DNA from: Tubiluchus corallicola | Lineage: Eukaryota > Priapulida > Priapulimorpha > Priapulimorphida > Tubiluchidae | Reading direction: 5' to 3' | NCBI GenBank assembly: GCA_030141605.1 | Contig: JAQGDQ010001268.1 | Location: forward strand, 15,001-50,981 | Length of the DNA: 35,981 bases | Part shown: positions 1 to 9,739 of the stretch, piece after piece | How positions within the stretch are numbered: the first letter of the stretch is position 1 | Layout: each line of letters opens with the position of its first letter | Notes under the pieces: generated by a model | The model's input: only the letters and a program-made list of their open reading frames with translations | The model's database searches: none | What the model was told of the DNA's origin: nothing | Position numbers and translations under genes: made by a program

Positions 1-628
1 ATGTCTATGTAGCAGATATGTTTAACAATATTTAGAACAGTGTAGATAGATGAGTATATAAGTACGTTGATGATGGCAGTATGTTCATAAGCAGGATTAC
101 CACAAGTTTCGGTGCTATCACCATTGTTATTTATTGTCTACGTAGCAGATATGTTTAACAATATTTAGAACAGTGTAGATAGATGAGTATATAAGTACGC
201 TGATGATGGCAGTGTGTTCATAAGCAGGATTACCACAAGGTTCCCTGCTATCACCATTGTTATTCATTGTCTACGTAGCAGATATGTTTAACAATATTTA
301 GAACAGTGTAGATAGATGAGTATATAAGTACGTTGATGATGGCAGTATGTTCATAAGCAGGATTACCACAAGTTTCGGTGCTATCACCATTGTTATTCAT
401 TGTCTACGTAGCAGATATGTTTAACAATATTTAGAACAGTGTAGATAGATGAGTATATAAGTACGCTGATGATGGCAGTGTGTTCGTAAGCAGGATTACC
501 ACAAGGTTCCCTGCTATCACCATTGTTATTCATTGTCTACGTAGCAGATATGTTTAACAATATTTAGAACAGTGTAGATAGATGAGTATATAAGTACGCT
601 GATGACGGCAGTGTGCTCATAAGCAGGA
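1..628 (+). repeat. 133-bp tandem satellite derived from a LINE reverse transcriptase
   Basis: Five units start at a shared TAGCAGATATG motif at 10, 143, 276, 409 and 542, an exact 133-bp period; the array may begin left of the window. Reading across a unit gives GLPQGSLLSPLLF, then VYVADMF, then a YADD box, which are RT palm motifs of non-LTR retrotransposons. Two stop codons lie between those motifs in every unit, so the RT was already dead when it amplified. Units alternate: 1 and 3 read YVDD and carry AAGTTTCGGTGCT, while 2 and 4 read YADD and carry AAGGTTCCCTGCT. The true period is therefore a 266-bp dimer. 133 is not a multiple of 3, so no long frame is kept. Confidence 0.85.
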
Positions 629-905
629 ACAATGCAAAACTGCCACCAAGTTATGCAGCTTTGCTGCACCGAACTGGTGTCTTAAATGGCGCCTTACTGT
701 TAATTGTCAAACAAACAAAGCAGAAATGACTCCAACTGGCTGTGACAAGAGTGATCTCAATCAACTGGGTAAGATTAAGATAAGTAATGAGGTAATCAGT
801 TGTGTAGACAAAAGTAAAGTTGTGGATATAGTCATTGAAAAAAGTTGAATTTTGTAGAGCACATAAAAAGGTAAACAGCAGGTCTGGAACAGGTGGTTAA
901 TGATA
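610..905 (+). mobile_element. LINE reverse transcriptase fragment continuing from the satellite
   Basis: After the last YADD box the sequence leaves the 133-bp unit and continues as the next part of a non-LTR RT. The frame from about 680 reads NWCLKWRLTVNCQTNKAEM, matching the usual W..WrL.vN..KTe block downstream of the catalytic box. It then reads ISNEVISCVDKSKVVDIVI, resembling the block that precedes the thumb (usually V..fKYLGv.id), here degenerate. A stop and a frameshift follow near 847. The element is dead and truncated, and its right limit is uncertain. Confidence 0.6.
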
Positions 906-1487
906 AAAAAAGAAATGTCGCTATGATTTTAAAAGATTAATTCTGTTAACTCTTCTAATGGTTTACAAGATACTGGTCCTACCAATAATATCTAAAATAT
1001 TTTATTTTCTAAAATATTTCTAAAAATTTTCTGAAAATATTTTCTAAAATACTGTTTGCGTTGAAATTCATAACGGTCATCACAGGAGTTCAAAATTACA
1101 AGCTTTATAAAGCGTTACTGGCGACGCAAATCCTGGATACAAAAAGGCAATATGTAAGTGGTATAAAATTTCAGACGAATTTTTTAAACTTATGCAGGTG
1201 GAGGATTTTCTTGTGCATTAATTTTCCCTGGCGAACTCTAGTATTTCAGAATAGATTTGCCAACACGGTTTGTTGTTTACGCGTTATTTGTATATGAATT
1301 TATTACAAAATAATGTTGCACAATTTTGCCTGTCTTTGAATGTGTTACAAATAATCTGTACTCTGCAGTTCGTGGTCATGATGTTCGCGACGATATTTAG
1401 CCCGAAGGAACGCAAGGAGGAACGGAAGGAGATTGGGAGGAACGGAAGGAGATTTCAAGTGTCTGTTCCATCTCTGTCTGTCCACGA
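906..1487. other. No gene recognised; possible 3' UTR of the minus-strand RS gene
   Basis: AT-rich sequence. The short open frames here have no recognisable domain. A TTTATT at about 1298-1303 is an AATAAA on the minus strand, suitably placed as a polyadenylation signal for the minus-strand gene ending at 1488. 1397-1455 is a purine-rich patch of GGAACGGAAGGAG-like repeats. Confidence 0.3.
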
Positions 1488-2263
1488 CTAATAGTAATGC
1501 TTTTGCCTCTTTGTTGGCCACCAGTTGTACCAAAAGTGTGGAACAGATTGCCCTCGTAAACGTCCCGAACCTGAACGTTGATGAGAACGGGAACGGGAAC
1601 GCCGACGCGAACGTCGACGAGAACGAGAACGGGAACGTCTTCTATGCCGATAACGTCGACGGGAACGGGAACGTCGTTTCTCACTGGGAGAACGTGAGCC
1701 TGCAAAAAAGTTAAATCCCATTATTTAAAGGAAAATTTAATTATCTTATACCGTATTGCAAAATGATACAGCGTACAAAATATTAGTGAGCTGGGCAACA
1801 CCGACTGTATCTCGGAAACGCGTTGCGCAAAAAATAGGTGCTGTACCTGACGATAAGAACACAGTTGTGACGTGGCACACGCAAACCTGACATCACAGCG
1901 GCAAACTTGGAATTTAAATTTCATTTACTTAAAATTTGGTGCAAATCATAGTCAATGCTCCGTAGTAATTTTGCTTTTGTAAACAAGTACAGCATTCTCA
2001 GGACCGTTTCTGCCGTTTGAAAATTATGTTCGTTTGTGATGTCATCAGAAAACGTACTCGCAAACGGCTAATTAAGTTTCCAAACTGTCATTTAACTAAT
2101 AATAACTAATAATAATAGTAATAATAATAATAAATGTTTAAGCGTTAATATATATGTTAAAATGCATACCTTTTACTATACTTCAAAACGGCATAAAACC
2201 TAAAAAATCATACTGTAAAACTATAAAAAAACTATAAGTTGCTTGTGTTTACTTACCTGCCAT
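1488..2263 (-). CDS. Two-exon gene for a 72-residue arginine/serine-rich (RS-domain) protein
   Basis: Exon 1 coding part is 2263-2257 (ATGGCAG), followed by a perfect GTAAGT donor at 2256-2251. Exon 2 starts at 1699, after a CTTTTTTGCAG acceptor, and runs to a stop at 1488-1490. The 557-bp intron joins in phase to give MAGSRSPSEKRRSRSRRR, and a long SR/RR run follows to about residue 47. The tail is GRLRG, then QSVPHFWYNWW, ending KRQKHYY. RS tracts of this kind act in nuclear splicing factors through serine phosphorylation and protein contacts; no RNA-binding domain is encoded in these exons. The coding part is CpG-rich, unlike its AT-rich neighbours. An upstream 12-codon uORF (ATG near 2360) may lie in the leader. 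An unspliced start at 1721 (MGFNFFAGSRS) is an alternative. I do not recognise an ortholog; further exons or a pseudogene are possible. Confidence 0.5.
2097..2131. repeat. TAA-type microsatellite in the RS gene intron
   Basis: A short run of AATAAT/TAATAA triplets inside the proposed intron 1700-2256. Confidence 0.7.
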
Positions 2264-2687
2264 GTCCCCGTAAACAGGGAGACAGACTCCCCAGGGGAGC
2301 GTCAAACAGAGAATAAACTCTTTCAGTGGTAAGTGTAGATGCCGCGATACATCATTTCCATGGCAACGCTTGTTCTCTTGAGAAGTTCTGAATGTAGTTT
2401 ACACGTCGTCATGGTGATGAAAGTATTTCACTGAATATTTAGAAAATGTGAGTGTTGCAAAACTTAAACAGACAGACAAAAGTTGTGACAAAATTATATT
2501 AAATTCTCATTGCTCAATATTAATCAGTTTCCTGCAAAGTCAAACTAAAGAATCTATAGTGAGTTAGTTACAAGAGTTTGGTAATTCAGCAGTAATTCAA
2601 TTCGAGCTACGATTAGCTGTTTGAAAGACGCCATGAGCCCTTCAAGCGCTTAATGAGGCTCATGAGGATTGGCTTACCTTTGAGTTT

Positions 2688-3250
2688 TGTTGTTGTTGGC
2701 ATCCTTCTGTCTCGGAAGACAATGGATTGTGCGCCAAGAGAGTCAGTTATTGATCACATTGATGGAGCTGCAGCGTCGACTGTTGCTGAGCAGTCCGATC
2801 CTTGAACCACTGGATTGGCCTCTCCAGGGCGCACGCCTGGGCTAGGTGTATGGAGATCCTGAGTTGCCCTGACATCAGGAACCCCCTCTCTTCCTCCCTG
2901 GTGTGGTCCAAAGGAAAGCGGGGAGATGCGTTTGGCACCAGGTTGGCTGCAGGAGCTGCCGGAGTCAGTGAGCATGCTGTACTGGTCCGCCTTCGGAGCT
3001 CCACTCCTGATTTGGAAGGTTTACTCCTCTACACATGGCCGTTGGGTCACTTGACCTCCGCCGCCCTCTAGCCGTTGGATGCTTGTGCAGCTCCTCTGCC
3101 TAGTGTCGAGATACAGTGTGGGCATCAAGCTAGCTTACAGCACCTGGTATTCCTAGGTGGTCACCCATCCAAGTTTTAACCAGGTTCTACGTTGCTTAAC
3201 TTCGGCGATCAGACGAGAACCGGTGTTTTCAACATGATATAGCCGTAGAC
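2688..3250 (-). mobile_element. 5S rRNA-headed SINE (SINE3-like), 563 bp, with target-site duplications
   Basis: On the minus strand the element begins at 3250 exactly at the 5S rRNA +1 (GTCTACGGC). It runs through a full 5S-like head, then a body of about 440 bp, and ends in GGATGCCAACAACAACAAAA next to 2688. It is flanked by direct repeats ACCTTTGAGTTT (2676-2687) and ACCTTGGAGTTT (3251-3262), 11 of 12 identical, as expected for target-site duplication by LINE-driven retroposition. No T-run terminator follows the 5S part, so RNA polymerase III initiated at the internal 5S promoter would read into the body. 5S-headed SINEs are an established class (SINE3); whether this family is already catalogued cannot be judged here. 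Confidence 0.85.
3132..3250 (-). rRNA. 5S rRNA-derived sequence (SINE head, not a standalone 5S gene)
   Basis: The minus strand reads GTCTACGGC, GAAAACACCGGTTCTCGTCT, GAAGTTAAGCAACG, GGATGGGTGACCACCT and finally ACCAGGTGCTGTAAGC. This is the whole of animal 5S rRNA in order, about 119 nt, including the internal control region (box A, IE, box C). Several positions differ from the usual sequence, for example GGTTAAAACTTGG where GGTTAGTACTTGG is common. The precise +1 boundary, flanking duplications and missing terminator show it is the promoter-bearing head of a retroposon. Confidence 0.85.
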
Positions 3251-3262
3251 ACCTTGGAGTTT

Positions 3263-4090
3263 AGCTCTCTGATTAACTGCATTGGACCAACAATGAAAAT
3301 TTAATATCCTATTTGTAAAAGACACTTTCATTTTAAAATCCTGCTGTTAATTTTTAGTAAAATAGGGATTAAATTTGTGTAGTTTTTGAGATTACTGATT
3401 GTAACTCTTGTGGATTTAAACATTGAATTGCAATCTAATAATTTGGTATAGGAATTTATCTGCATTTTTATGTTACTTCACAGGAAACTTGCTGCATTAA
3501 TAACCTTGATTTTAGCGCGCACTTTAATACTTCTTGTTTAATATCACTGTAAGAAGTGTTATACGTACAAATTAGAAAAGCTAATTACAGAATCCGTTAA
3601 CGTAATATTGTAGGATTCACTCTGTATAGTGTCTATGTAAAATTGTATAATGTTAGTACAGATATTTTTGCCTGCAAAAAGAGTCTAATGAAGACTTATC
3701 ATCATCATCTCTTTAAGTATGGCCAAGCTTTCTACATCAATCACACTTATCTAGCCCAGATAAGTGCTTTTACTGAAATAGTTATTTTAGTATATTAATG
3801 CAACGTATAATAGTTCTGTTAAAGGTGTTGGTACCAGGGCCTATTTCAGCCTAGGCGAGGCCCGGGGAAGTAGGGCGTGTGAGGCCTCATCGGTGGTGGG
3901 GCGATGCGCCGGGAGGCGGGTGCCACCATTGTTGGCGCCCAGAAACTTTTTGAACTGCTAGAACGCCAGAGAAGCATTTTCGAAGAGAAAATATGGAGTT
4001 ATACAGTTGTTAAAGGAAAGGACAATTGAAAGGTTTTATTTTCAAGACCAGTCCTTAATACTTGTCAATACTGGCAAATGGCACGCATGT
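3263..4090. other. No gene recognised; contains one GC-rich patch
   Basis: AT-rich non-coding sequence with a sharply GC/CpG-rich island at about 3826-3960 (GGCGAGGCCCGGGGAAG, GCCGGGAGGCGGGTGCC). No open frame of interest and no repeat unit seen. Confidence 0.4.
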
Positions 4091-4093
4091 GGC

Positions 4094-4243
<150 letters not shown>

Positions 4244-4290
4244 GTATTAGAGTGAGTAATTTTGTAATTTTAATTTCTGCATGTTTTTTT

Positions 4291-5090
4291 CTAGCTACAG
4301 TACGTGATACGTCTTTGCACGGTGCCTCTAGCTACAGTACGTCATACGTCTTTGCACGGTGCCTCTAGCTACAGTACGTGATAGGTCTTTGCACGGTGCC
4401 TCTAGCTACAGTACGTGATAGGTCTTTGCACGGTGCCTCTAGCTACAGTACGTCATACGTCTTTGCACGGTGCCTCTAGCTACAGTACGTCATACGTCTT
4501 TGCACGGTGCCTCTAGCTACAGTACGTGATAGGTCTTTGCACGGTGCCTCTAGCTACAGTACGTGATAGGTCTTTGCACGGTGCCTCTAGCTACAGTACG
4601 TGATAGGTTTTTGCACGGTGCCTCTAGCTACAGTACGTGATAGGTCTTTGCACGGTGCCTCTAGCTACAGTACGTGATAGGTCTTTGCACGGTGCCTCTA
4701 GCTACAGTACGTGATAGGTCTTTGCACGGTGCCTCTAGCTACAGTACATGATACGTCTTTGCAAGGTGCCTCTAGCTACAGTACGTGATAGGTCTGCACG
4801 GTGCCTCTAGCTACTGTTCATGATACGTCTTTGCAAGGTGCCTCTAGCTACAGTACGTGATAGGTCTTTGCACGGTGCCTCTAGCTACAGTACATGATAC
4901 GTCTTTGCACGGTGCCTCTAGCTACAGTACATGATACGTCTTTGCAAGGTGCCTCTAGCTACAGTACATGATACGTCTTTGCAAGGTGCCTCTAGCTGCA
5001 GTACGTGATAGGTCTTTGCACGGTGCCTCTAGCCACAGTACGTGATAGGTCTTTGCACAGTGCCTCTAGCTACAGTACGTGATGTGTGTT
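4291..5090. repeat. 37-bp tandem array, 22 units
   Basis: Units start with CTAGCTACAG at 4291 and repeat every 37 bp to 5066; one unit, from 4772, is 35 bp. Each unit holds a variable GTACGTGATAGGTC, GTACGTCATACGTC or GTACATGATACGTC core and ends in CACGGTGCCT or AAGGTGCCT. The last unit runs into unique sequence near 5085. The array lies just upstream of the distal 5' region of SIBD copy 1. Confidence 0.95.
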
Positions 5091-5505
5091 TGTGCATGCG
5101 TGTATTTCTAGCATGGCTTTGTGGATCTGGGCAGTTCAGTACAATTTTTGATAAAAATAATGTTAAACGCAAAGGTAAAGAAACTCAAAGGTTTTTGCAC
5201 TTCAGAATCGTTTGGTGATGTTTGCTGATGTTTGGTGATTTTTGCTGATGTTTGGTGTCACAAAACATTTATCAACTCACTATTTCAGTATATAAATGGC
5301 ACATCTTTTCTTTCTATGTAAGTATAATTATCACAATACTACTATAATGGGCTTATTATGGATGGCAATTATTATCAAATTACATTGGGCTAAAACGAAC
5401 ATGCGTGGGCGGATTCAACCATTTCAGTGCCGTTTTTAGTCTTGTGTTTCCACTTACGTTTTACAATATTATCTGCCATTGTCTGTTGCAAGTGTAAAAC
5501 AGTCG
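5091..5505 (+). other. Distal 5' flank of SIBD copy 1, shared with 20460-20940
   Basis: Non-coding. It contains short TTTGGTGATTTTTGCTGATG repeats (5210-5260), a shared motif TATAAATGGCACATCTTTTC and a further shared motif ATGCGTGGGCGGATTCAACC. The same blocks in the same order occur at 20460-20940, which marks that region as a relic of another gene copy. Confidence 0.7.
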
Positions 5506-5745
5506 AACACTTGTTGAAGCCACTTCATAGGCAATTTTGACCTTGCATGGCATACGTGATCTTAAACACGTGAAGCCACATTCATAGGTAGTTTTGACCT
5601 TGGCATACGTGATCTAGAACACGCTGAAGCCACATTCATAGGTAGTTTTGACCTTACATGGCATACGTGATCTTAAGCACGTTGAAGCCACATTCATAGG
5701 CAGTTTTGACCTTACATGGCATACGTGATCTAGAACATGTACCTG
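5506..5745 (+). promoter_or_regulatory. Upstream tandem repeat with four TGACCTT (AAGGTCA) half-sites
   Basis: Four units of about 54-58 bp, each with GAAGCCACATTCATAGG, then TTTTGACCTT, then CATACGTGATCT. TTGACCTT occurs at about 5537, 5594, 5648 and 5706. AAGGTCA is the half-site bound by several nuclear receptors (ERR, NR4A, SF-1 types), so the array could be a hormone or orphan-receptor response region. Function is inferred from motif only. One unit junction also forms CACGTG near 5568. Confidence 0.5.
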
Positions 5746-5825
5746 AACCTATTTTTACATATTATGAATATCGTGTGCTATAAAATGCTTCTGCCAAACC
5801 AAATCGTTGATAATATAAAGCACCT

Positions 5826-5833
5826 TATATAAA
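5826..5833 (+). promoter_or_regulatory. TATA box of SIBD copy 1
   Basis: TATATAAA lies 95 bp before the start codon, giving an expected transcription start near 5856 and a leader of about 65 nt. The box and everything between it and the ATG are nearly identical in copies 1 and 2. Confidence 0.7.
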
Positions 5834-5920
5834 GGCTACATCAAGGCGACTCCTGATCTGGAACATTTCTACTGGAAGAGGGATACGTCATTAGCTTTGG
5901 TTGTTTTTCTGAACAGAAAG

Positions 5921-7120
5921 ATGAGGATTGTTCTTCTTCTTGCAGTAGCTGCGGTGGTTTTGATATCAGAGTAAGTTTAGTTATTCTTAGATTAATATAT
6001 ATATATTGTGAATGAATGAGTGAACGAATGTATGACTGAAAAACTGGTAACGAATTGCTCGATTGAACAGGAAAGGAATTATTATTGTTGTTTTATTCCG
6101 CACCATAGCAGATACAGCCATGCGCAAAACATAATAAGAAAGAGCTAAACTAAAACTAATAGAAATAACTAAACTAATGAGTTAATGAAAAAGGAACAAA
6201 GAATGAACGAAAAACTAAACTAATGAGTTAATGAAAAAGGAAAAAATAAAGAATTAAAAACTAAACTAATGTGTTAATGAAAAATGAAAAACTAATGAAT
6301 GAAAAACTAAACTAATGAGTTAATGAAAGAAGGAACAAATATTGAATGAAAAACTAAACTAATGTGTTAATGAAAAATGAAAAAATATTGAATGAAATAC
6401 TAAACTAATGACTTAACGAAAAAAGGAACAAATAATGAACGAAATACTAAACTAATGAGTTAATGAAAAAAGAACAAAGAACGAAAGAAAAAATGAACTA
6501 ATGAGTTAATGAAAAAGGAACAAAGAATGAATGAAAAAATAAACTAATGAGTTAATGAAAAAGGAAAAAATAAAGAATTAAAAACTAAACTAAGGAGTTA
6601 ATGAAAGAAGGAACAAATATTAAATGAAATACTAAACTAATGACTTAACGAAAGAAGGAACAAATAATGAACGAAATACTAAACTAATAAGTTAATGAAA
6701 AAGGAACAAAGAACGAATGAAAAACTAAAGTTATGTGTTAATGAAAAATGAAAAACTAATGAATGAAAAACTAAACTAATGAATTAATGAAAGAAGGAAT
6801 AAAAAATTAATGAAATACTAAACTGATGAGTTAATGAAAAAGGAACAAAGAATGAATAAAAAACTAAACTAATGAGTTAACGAAAGAAGAAGCAAATAGT
6901 GAATTAAAAACTAAACTAATGAGTTAATGAAAGAAGGAACAAAGACTGAATTAAAAACTAAACTAATGAGTTCGTATTTCCCGTATCTGATGTCCTACGT
7001 TTTAGTCTATAAAGGTGTTATTTTTGATGTTGAATCTGGACCTCACCACTTGAAATTGGCTTGTTGAGAGATTCATCAAGTGTTAAAATTGTTTGAAAGT
7101 TCCTAAGTCTATAATCTCTG

Positions 7121-7193
<73 letters not shown>

Positions 7194-8156
7194 CTCTTTC
7201 TTTCTCTTTCTCTCTCTCTCCCTCTCCCTCCTTCTCTCTTTCTCTCGCTCTCTCTTTCTGTCTCTCTTTCTCCCTCTCTCTCCCTCTTTCTCTTTTTCTC
7301 TCATTCCCTCACCCCCTCTCTCTCTTTCTCTCTCTCTTCCTCTCTCCCTGTCTCTCTCTCTCTCTGCCTCGCTCCCTCTCTGTCACAGTTTTGACAGTTT
7401 CGTTTTTTTGCAGATCCCATAGCCTTTCCTGTCCTTGTTGGGGTTGGGAAGGTGGAAGGGAAGCCTTCTGTGCGCAAAATAACTTACCTCCACTCACAGG
7501 AGAGGATTGCAAATATGGTGTGGGCTCAGATGTGTGTGGATGCTGTGACAAGTGCAAAAACGTAAGTAACTGTTATAGATAAGTATTCACTCTTCTTCTA
7601 ATTACTCATATTGAAAACCTCTACAATTAAACAAATCGTATTCAGCATCATGCGTGTCTTATTAAAGCAAAGCCGTCTGCCGCACCACTTCAGTAACTAC
7701 AGTTGTTATACGTAAATTTTACTTAACTATGCATTAATCTGTATGTAGGGACATTTACTAGCAGGATCTTGCTTGGGTAATGAACTAGGTAAGGTGTTAG
7801 CTAGCTGTTAAAACTGTTACTATTATAATAGCATGGGCTGCAAAGTGTTGTCAAGTGTACACAAATGCGTTGCATGGTTCACTTAACCTTTGACCTTTTC
7901 ACGATCGTCTTCAATCGTTGCAACTGTGAAAAGGCTTAGTCCAATAAAATTTCGTTTTTTCTTCCTGGAACAGGGACCAGGAGACAAATGCGGAGGACCG
8001 TGGGGAATGTACGGCGATTGCGGAGAAGGTCTGAAATGTGACAAACCAGTTATGGAGCGTGACGGTAGGGTTTTCGACGATTTCAATGCAAAAGGAACCT
8101 GCAAGAAAGATTTGGAATTTGATAATGAGCCTAAGCCTATGCCCGTTTTTGAATAA
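5921..8156 (+). CDS. SIBD copy 1: secreted single IGF-binding-domain protein (126 aa, 3 exons)
   Basis: Exons are 5921-5970, 7414-7561 and 7974-8156. Introns of 1443 and 412 bp have GTAAGT donors and TTTTTTGCAG / CCTGGAACAG acceptors. Exon 1 encodes the signal peptide MRIVLLLAVAAVVLIS. Exon 2 gives LSCPCWGWEGG, FCAQNN, EDC and DVCGCCDKCKN. Exon 3 gives GDKCGGPWGMYGDCGEGLKC and a last cysteine in GTCKKD, followed by an acidic, proline-containing tail. The 12 cysteines, the CGCCDKC signature (family GCGCCxxC) and CGGxxGxxGxCGxGLxC define the IGFBP N-terminal domain. Such proteins bind insulin/IGF-like peptides in vertebrates; in invertebrates single-domain forms (SIBD-1, perlustrin) are extracellular and linked to immunity or shell. 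The exact ligand here is unknown. Mature net charge by hand count is about -6. The intron 2 boundary is phase 0. Confidence 0.88.
6130..6975. repeat. AT-rich minisatellite in intron 1 of SIBD copy 1
   Basis: Variable units of roughly 40-50 bp built from AAACTAAACTAATGAGTTAA and TGAAAAAGGAACAAAGAATG, about 18 units. The same repeat fills intron 1 of copies 2 and 3. Confidence 0.9.
7119..7385. repeat. Long TC-rich pyrimidine tract before exon 2 of SIBD copy 1
   Basis: About 265 bp of CTCTCT with TTTC and CCCTC variants on the sense strand. It ends about 30 bp upstream of the CAG acceptor at 7411-7413. It produces false Ser/Leu repeat frames. Confidence 0.95.
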
Positions 8157-8515
8157 TATTTATAAGAATATTGCAGTGCATAAAAAAAGACACCATTCCC
8201 AGAATGGCATCATTATTCTCTTAGTAAACAAACTAAATTCCCGATAAGAATGGAATTAAATTAAATTAAAGCTTAACTATCTTAAACATATTTTATTTGA
8301 TTAGATTATACAGTTTTTAAAACTGGTTGATGTATCCTTTTATCAGACCTTGCGTTAGAGATGTACTAAACGTACCTTGATTTCGTATAATGTGAATTAA
8401 TGATAAGTTATTAACTATTGTCTTAGTTAGAACTTATTTTTCATTTCAAACTTCGAAATTTGATTAATGTTAGGTGATTAATTTATTGTCAGGTGATTAA
8501 TATTAATTGATGGTA

Positions 8516-8537
8516 AATAAAATTGATTAAAAATAAA
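8516..8537 (+). terminator. Candidate polyadenylation signals of SIBD copy 1
   Basis: AATAAA at 8516-8521 and again at 8532-8537, about 360-380 bp past the stop. The same pair is conserved in copies 2 and 3. Confidence 0.5.
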
Positions 8538-8670
8538 TTTATTTGAAGTTCGTTTTATGTTCAAATATTTCAAATTTTGTAAATATTTGTTGAAAATGTT
8601 GTTCCAAGAGAGACGAAGGCACCATATAAGGATACACACATTAATACATGCAAAAGTTATAAATAGCATT

Positions 8671-8745
8671 AAGGTACGACTCCATGCGTACGCAATGCGT
8701 GATGCGAGATCTGTATTACAGCAATTGTCAGTGACAAATGTTTCG
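8671..8745. repeat. Single diverged unit of the 76-bp minisatellite
   Basis: GGTACGACTCCATGCGTACG, then CAATGCGTGATGCGAGATC, then CAGCAATTGTCAGTG. This matches the entry unit of the large 76-bp arrays that follow copies 2 and 3, but is not expanded here. Confidence 0.6.
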
Positions 8746-8803
8746 ACAAAAACACAGAAAAACATTCCAGGAGTGCAAACGTAGGTCCACAGGCTTTTCG
8801 TGA

Positions 8804-8819
8804 ATGCAAGAGAGAGAGA

Positions 8820-8889
<70 letters not shown>

Positions 8890-8918
8890 AGAGAAAGAGA
8901 GACAGAGAGAGAGAGAGG

Positions 8919-8997
<79 letters not shown>

Positions 8998-9090
8998 ATG
9001 AGAGTGAGAGTGAGAAAGAGAGAGAGAGAGAAAGAGGGAGAGAGAGAGAGCGAGAGAGAGAGAGAGAGAGAAAGAGGGAGAGAGAGAAAT
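8804..9090. repeat. GA-rich tract between SIBD copies 1 and 2
   Basis: About 285 bp of (GA)n with AAAG and GGAG interruptions. Apparent frames on both strands are low-complexity artefacts. Confidence 0.95.
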
Positions 9091-9204
9091 TTTTTCCTCG
9101 CACAAAGTTTGATTTAGCATTTAGAACAGCAAGAGGAAACGTACAATTTCAATTAGCAAATAAAACAACGGCTGATGAGATTTTGAACAAGTGGAAAACA
9201 GTGA

Positions 9205-9335
9205 GACACTTGTTGAAGCCACGTTCATAGGTAGTTTTGACCTTGCATGGCATACGTGATCTTAAACACGTTGAAGCCACATTCATAGGCAGTTTTGACC
9301 TTACATGGCATACGTGATCTTAAACATGTACCTGA
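9205..9335 (+). promoter_or_regulatory. Two-unit version of the TGACCTT promoter repeat (SIBD copy 2)
   Basis: Two units with TTTTGACCTT at about 9236 and 9295, each followed by CATACGTGATCTTAAACA. Copy 1 has four units and copy 3 has none. Confidence 0.5.
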
Positions 9336-9414
9336 ACATATTTTTACATATCATGAATATCGCATGATATAAAATGCTTCTGCCAAACCAAATCGTTGAT
9401 AATATAAGGCACCT

Positions 9415-9422
9415 TATATAAA
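9415..9422 (+). promoter_or_regulatory. TATA box of SIBD copy 2
   Basis: TATATAAA, 95 bp before the ATG at 9510, in the same context as copy 1. Confidence 0.65.
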
Positions 9423-9739
9423 GGCTACATCAAGACGACTCCTGATCTGGAACATTTCTACTGGAAGAGGGATACGTCATTAGCTTTGGTTGTTTTTCTG
9501 AACAGAAAGATGAGGATTGTTCTTCTTCTTGCAGTAGCTGCGGTGGTTTTGATATCAGAGTAAGTTTAGTTATTCTTAGATTAATATATATATATTGTGA
9601 ATGAATGAGTGAACGAATGTAAGACTGAAAAACTGGTAACGAATTGCTCGATTGAACAGGAAAGGAATTATTATTGTTGTTTTATTCCGCACCATAGCAG
9701 ATACAGCCATGCGCAAAACATAATAAGAAAGAGCTAAAC

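Noticed and set aside
2747-3071. Open frames of 73-89 codons on both strands
   Set aside because: They lie wholly in the body of the 5S-headed SINE and show no protein family features.
3132-3250. Functional standalone 5S rRNA gene
   Set aside because: No T-run terminator, several substitutions, and retroposon boundaries with target duplications.
4291-5090. CRISPR array
   Set aside because: Units are directly adjacent 37-bp repeats without spacers, in a eukaryotic genome.
7890-8156. Independent 88-codon gene
   Set aside because: The first part is intron 2; only 7974-8156 is coding, as SIBD exon 3.
8669-9120. Ser-Leu-rich minus-strand frames up to 144 codons
   Set aside because: Reverse of a GA tract; low complexity only.
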